NCBI GenBank assembly: GCA_025345505.1
Contig: JANVCC010000018.1
Coordinates: forward strand, 3,953,749-4,017,748
Direction: 5' to 3'
DNA: 64,000 nt
Source: Todiramphus chloris collaris
Taxonomy: Eukaryota; Chordata; Aves; Coraciiformes; Alcedinidae
Made by a program: the position numbers and the translations under genes. Shown here piece by piece: positions 61,057 through 64,000 of the stretch (position 1 is its first letter; each line of letters starts with the position of its first letter). The notes below the pieces were generated by a model. That model did no database searches and was not told where the DNA came from. It saw nothing but the letters and a program-made list of their open reading frames with translations.

Positions 61057-61643
61057 TTCATTGCATTTCATTATTTCATTTCACCTCATTTTATGCTAAT
61101 TGCTAGTACTTTTTAAGGACACTTAGCTATCTTCTCTTATTCTGGCACTTAGCTTTACAGTACACACAGCTACATAATTTGCAGTTCCACAGCTGAGCAG
61201 TTGAGTTGGAACACAGAAAAAAAACCCACAACCCGAATCTCAAATTTCAGTCCACCTCTTGCTTAAACTGTTGTCTCTCTCCACTAAATATATTTTTGAA
61301 ACATTCTACCTTTCATCCCAGCAGCAGAAATGCCAGTAGTTTGTCGTCTTAATCAAACCTACTACTGGTACCTTTAAGGTCACCATCACTGACAAAAGTA
61401 CTTCTGTAAATTAAATGTCCAGAGAAACCAAGAATCAGGAGGAATCACTTTATGTACAAATAAAAAAATATTAAAGTCTTTTACATAGCAGTGACTATTT
61501 TCTTAGTTTTGGCCACTAATATACAATTAGATTTAGAAGTACTTATAACCTAGAAACATATATTACCCTGCATCTCTGTTTCCATCTCTGAGAACCCTTT
61601 TCTCCTACAAGCATCCTTCTCCATCTGTTTCTCCTGTTCCATA
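61057..61643. other. Unique DNA beyond CR1
   Basis: A small ATTTCATT-repeat patch (61058-61090) directly abuts the CR1 truncation point. Nothing else was recognised. Confidence 0.6.
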
Positions 61644-61658
61644 TTTTTTTTTTTTTTT
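61644..61658. repeat. Homopolymer T15
   Basis: Uninterrupted run of 15 T. Confidence 0.95.
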
Positions 61659-64000
61659 AAAGAATGTTGAAATAACAGATGAATCAAAATGTGTATCGCT
61701 AAATAATACTGAAAGCCTCAATTTAGCACGTGCTTTTGTCAGACTGAAGGTATAGTTTAAAAATTAAGCGGATGATTGGTTTGCTGTATTGAGGTTTACA
61801 GGACCTTGAAGTAAAAGTCAGAAAGCTGGAATAATGCAAAATCTCAAGGAAGGGAAGAAGCACAAAAACCCCAAACTGAAATTCATAAAATGTGTTCAGT
61901 TGCTTCAAGCCTGGTGGTTTTGATTGATTGATTCTGCTAGAGAAATATTTGCAAGCACTACAAAGTCCACAGCCAGGCTCCCTAAAATGGGTCTTGTTTG
62001 TAGAAAAGGAGAACCTCGGTGTTAAAGAAATTTTCTAGCAACCATATAGCAGTGATGCCTTCTGCTGCCTGGAGTCGTATCAGAGGGATAAGGGGAGAAT
62101 GAGCATCATCGCCACAGGAGATAGAGAGGACAGAGGACACAAACCAGAGGAAATCAAGCATCATTTGTAGCACTACTCACTAAAAAATTTTTTTTTGCTG
62201 TTAGTGGTATCAAAGTTTTAAATGAGAACTGACACCTAACTGTGTGGGGCTCGAAAAACGGACAGAAACAAACCACAAAGTTCCTGCTTAAACTTCAGAA
62301 ATCTTTTGTCTTCTCCTGTGTGTAATACCTAGCCCAAGAGGTGCTCAACTTTGAGTGTTGTTACATGACTTCACAAATGAGAGTAGCCAACTAGAATGGA
62401 AAATAATAAACACGGAGAGTTATAAAAAAATATTTACACTTAGTCTTGGTGTTCCTAGATTATTATTTGTTCCTTTCCAGATTTATCCTGTCATTGTAGA
62501 GATTTTACATTCTTTTGTTGTGAAGTAGCATGTCAGTGATGCCAGAGATGTCCACAGGTATAGCTTCTATCCAATCTCAATGAGCCAAGCCTGTCAAGAG
62601 TTAGTGGTAGAAATAACATCTAAAATGGAGATCCTGTTCACAAGAAATTAAGTTCTATGCAATTTCCTTCAACCACTGATTAATTCCAACTCAAACAGTT
62701 CTAGTACATGATCCTAAAGTTCTCATAATGTTTCATCTAGACAGCTCACATCCTGTCCTACAAAGCTGTGCAGCCTTGCTGCAGACTTACACAGCTGCTG
62801 CATTTCAAATCCAAGCTGGCTCAGCCCCTGCCATAGGTGAACTGACAATTATGAGCAGTTTCAGTTCATAAAGCACTTTTAAATCTTTCAGGAAGAAAAA
62901 TATGAATGAATGCTCATTTTCAAGGGAAATCTGAAAGAACTGTACAGAGTACAACTATAACAATTCATCTTGCATTACATAATGGTATAAGTACATGATA
63001 CTGTCCAAAATTCAACAGACTCATAAAACCATGAAACCTGCAGGGAGCTGCACTATTATTCTGTGTAATGACAAGTGAGGAAAAAAAAAACCCACTTTTT
63101 GTTCTTAGGATTCTCCAGTTACCAAGTTTCCATTTATTAACCTCTGTACCTGAATGTACATGCTACATGGATGCAGTGTCACCGTCTTTACAAAAAATCA
63201 ATATAAATTATTGAGGATGGGCATGTTTATATATCTTCCCTTTGTGTAATATCTTAGAACCCTTAAATAAGTTACCTTTTTTACCTAGTATCTGCTGTAA
63301 AATATTTGCTCACCTTACCCTTGAAATAAATATTTGTGTATTACACGTTAGGTTGCCTTGAGCAATGTGTCAGATTCTCGTTTATACTAAGGTCTTTTAA
63401 GCCTCTCAGGAGGTATATAAGAACATACACTTCATTTTAAAAGTAATGTATTCTTATCCTTGGATCCTTTTCCATCAGTACAACTGTGTGTAAAATGTCC
63501 CTAGTATGTATTTGAATCTGGCCATACAGTTAGGAAAAAAATAACTATATAAGGATTATGAGGTTAGGAGTTGTTTTGTTGTATATGAGAGATTCAGCTG
63601 ACTGCAAACTTCCTAGCTTACTTATTATCTTTTCACTCACAGAGCTAGTAAATTTATTTGCTAAATCAGATTTCTTTTTAAATTGTTAGATACGGATGAT
63701 AAGAAAATCTTACACTGTGAGCTCCTGGGTTTAGCAAGATGCACATTTTGTTCAGTATTTCCAGCGTAATGTGCTCAGACAGGCAGTGACACAATGGAGG
63801 AGCAGCTCTCCACGCGGTTGTGCAAACTACATTAGCAGAGTCATTTCACGCCAGTGTCTCCTACCTCAACAGAACCACATCTATACTGCCTGAAAGCCTT
63901 GCGCGCTGCTTGCAACAATTCATGTACTGTGTTGTGTAGTAAGACACTGATGTATGTGCAATCCAAGAATTTTAAATGTCCCCACAGGATATCAAATACT
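61659..64000. other. Unique non-coding DNA
   Basis: A minus-strand exon-like piece at about 62033-62086 has a strong acceptor (CTCTGATACGACTCCAG) but a weak donor (GTTCTC). Near the end, 63750-63910 has more CpGs than its flanks (CCACGCGG, TTCACGCC, TTGCGCGCTGC). No gene was recognised. Confidence 0.4.

Noticed and set aside
60790-61116. 108-codon + strand frame
   Set aside because: It is the antisense shadow of the CR1 ORF2 fragment.
61982-62173. Minus-strand exon-like piece with a strong acceptor
   Set aside because: The only donor (GTTCTC) is weak and the phase does not fit the downstream candidate exon.
1-64000. CRISPR arrays, operons, bacterial genes or a phage-like system
   Set aside because: No regularly spaced repeats, no ribosome-binding sites with packed genes; the DNA is a vertebrate genome with CR1 repeats.
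1-64000. LTR retrotransposon or intact endogenous retrovirus
   Set aside because: No paired long terminal repeats, primer-binding site, or Gag/Pol motifs were seen.

Overview
The window reads as a piece of a bird genome. It is AT-rich, has few CpGs and no continuous protein-coding gene. It is sprinkled with 5'-truncated CR1 (chicken repeat 1) LINE copies, several ending in the diagnostic octamer repeat ATTCTATG, seen on the + strand as ATAGAATCATAGAAT when the copy is reversed. Old MIR-type tRNA-SINE relics and very old CR1/L3-like relics lie beside them. I cannot name the species or chromosome. No bacterial genes, CRISPR arrays, tRNA or rRNA genes were seen.

Layout. 1-8 kb: unique DNA with an unusually long open stretch (508-1500, one internal TGA) and a CR1 copy (5.6-6.2 kb). 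8-19 kb: MIR relics, an old CR1 relic, a purine microsatellite interrupted by a 10-N assembly gap (13.75-13.94 kb), a CpG-dense patch and a pure C19 tract. 19.7-21.6 kb: the best candidate genic piece, a minus-strand internal exon (21496-21581) followed by a CpG-richer stretch resembling a terminal exon and 3' UTR. 22-31 kb: CR1, a stretch with overlapping open frames on both strands, a near-complete MIR (29.3 kb) and a CpG-dense patch with a strong splice donor (30.05 kb). 31-46 kb: CR1 tails, a pyrimidine-skewed block, TG-rich simple sequence, an old CR1 relic, a better CR1 and a degraded MIR. 46-64 kb: local tandem duplications, a long old CR1 (51.7-52.4 kb), A-rich tracts, a candidate 53-nt minus-strand exon (54.1 kb) and the best-preserved CR1 (60.4-61.1 kb), which keeps an open C-terminal fragment of its reverse-transcriptase ORF.

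Interpretation. The simplest reading is intergenic or intronic DNA. Two minus-strand exon-like segments (54073-54125 and 21496-21581) and a terminal-exon-like segment (about 20430 down to 19768) join in compatible reading phase, so the window may hold the 3' end of a minus-strand gene with large introns. The protein was not recognised and chance is a live alternative, since many exon-like pieces were inspected. No convincing new multi-gene system was found.
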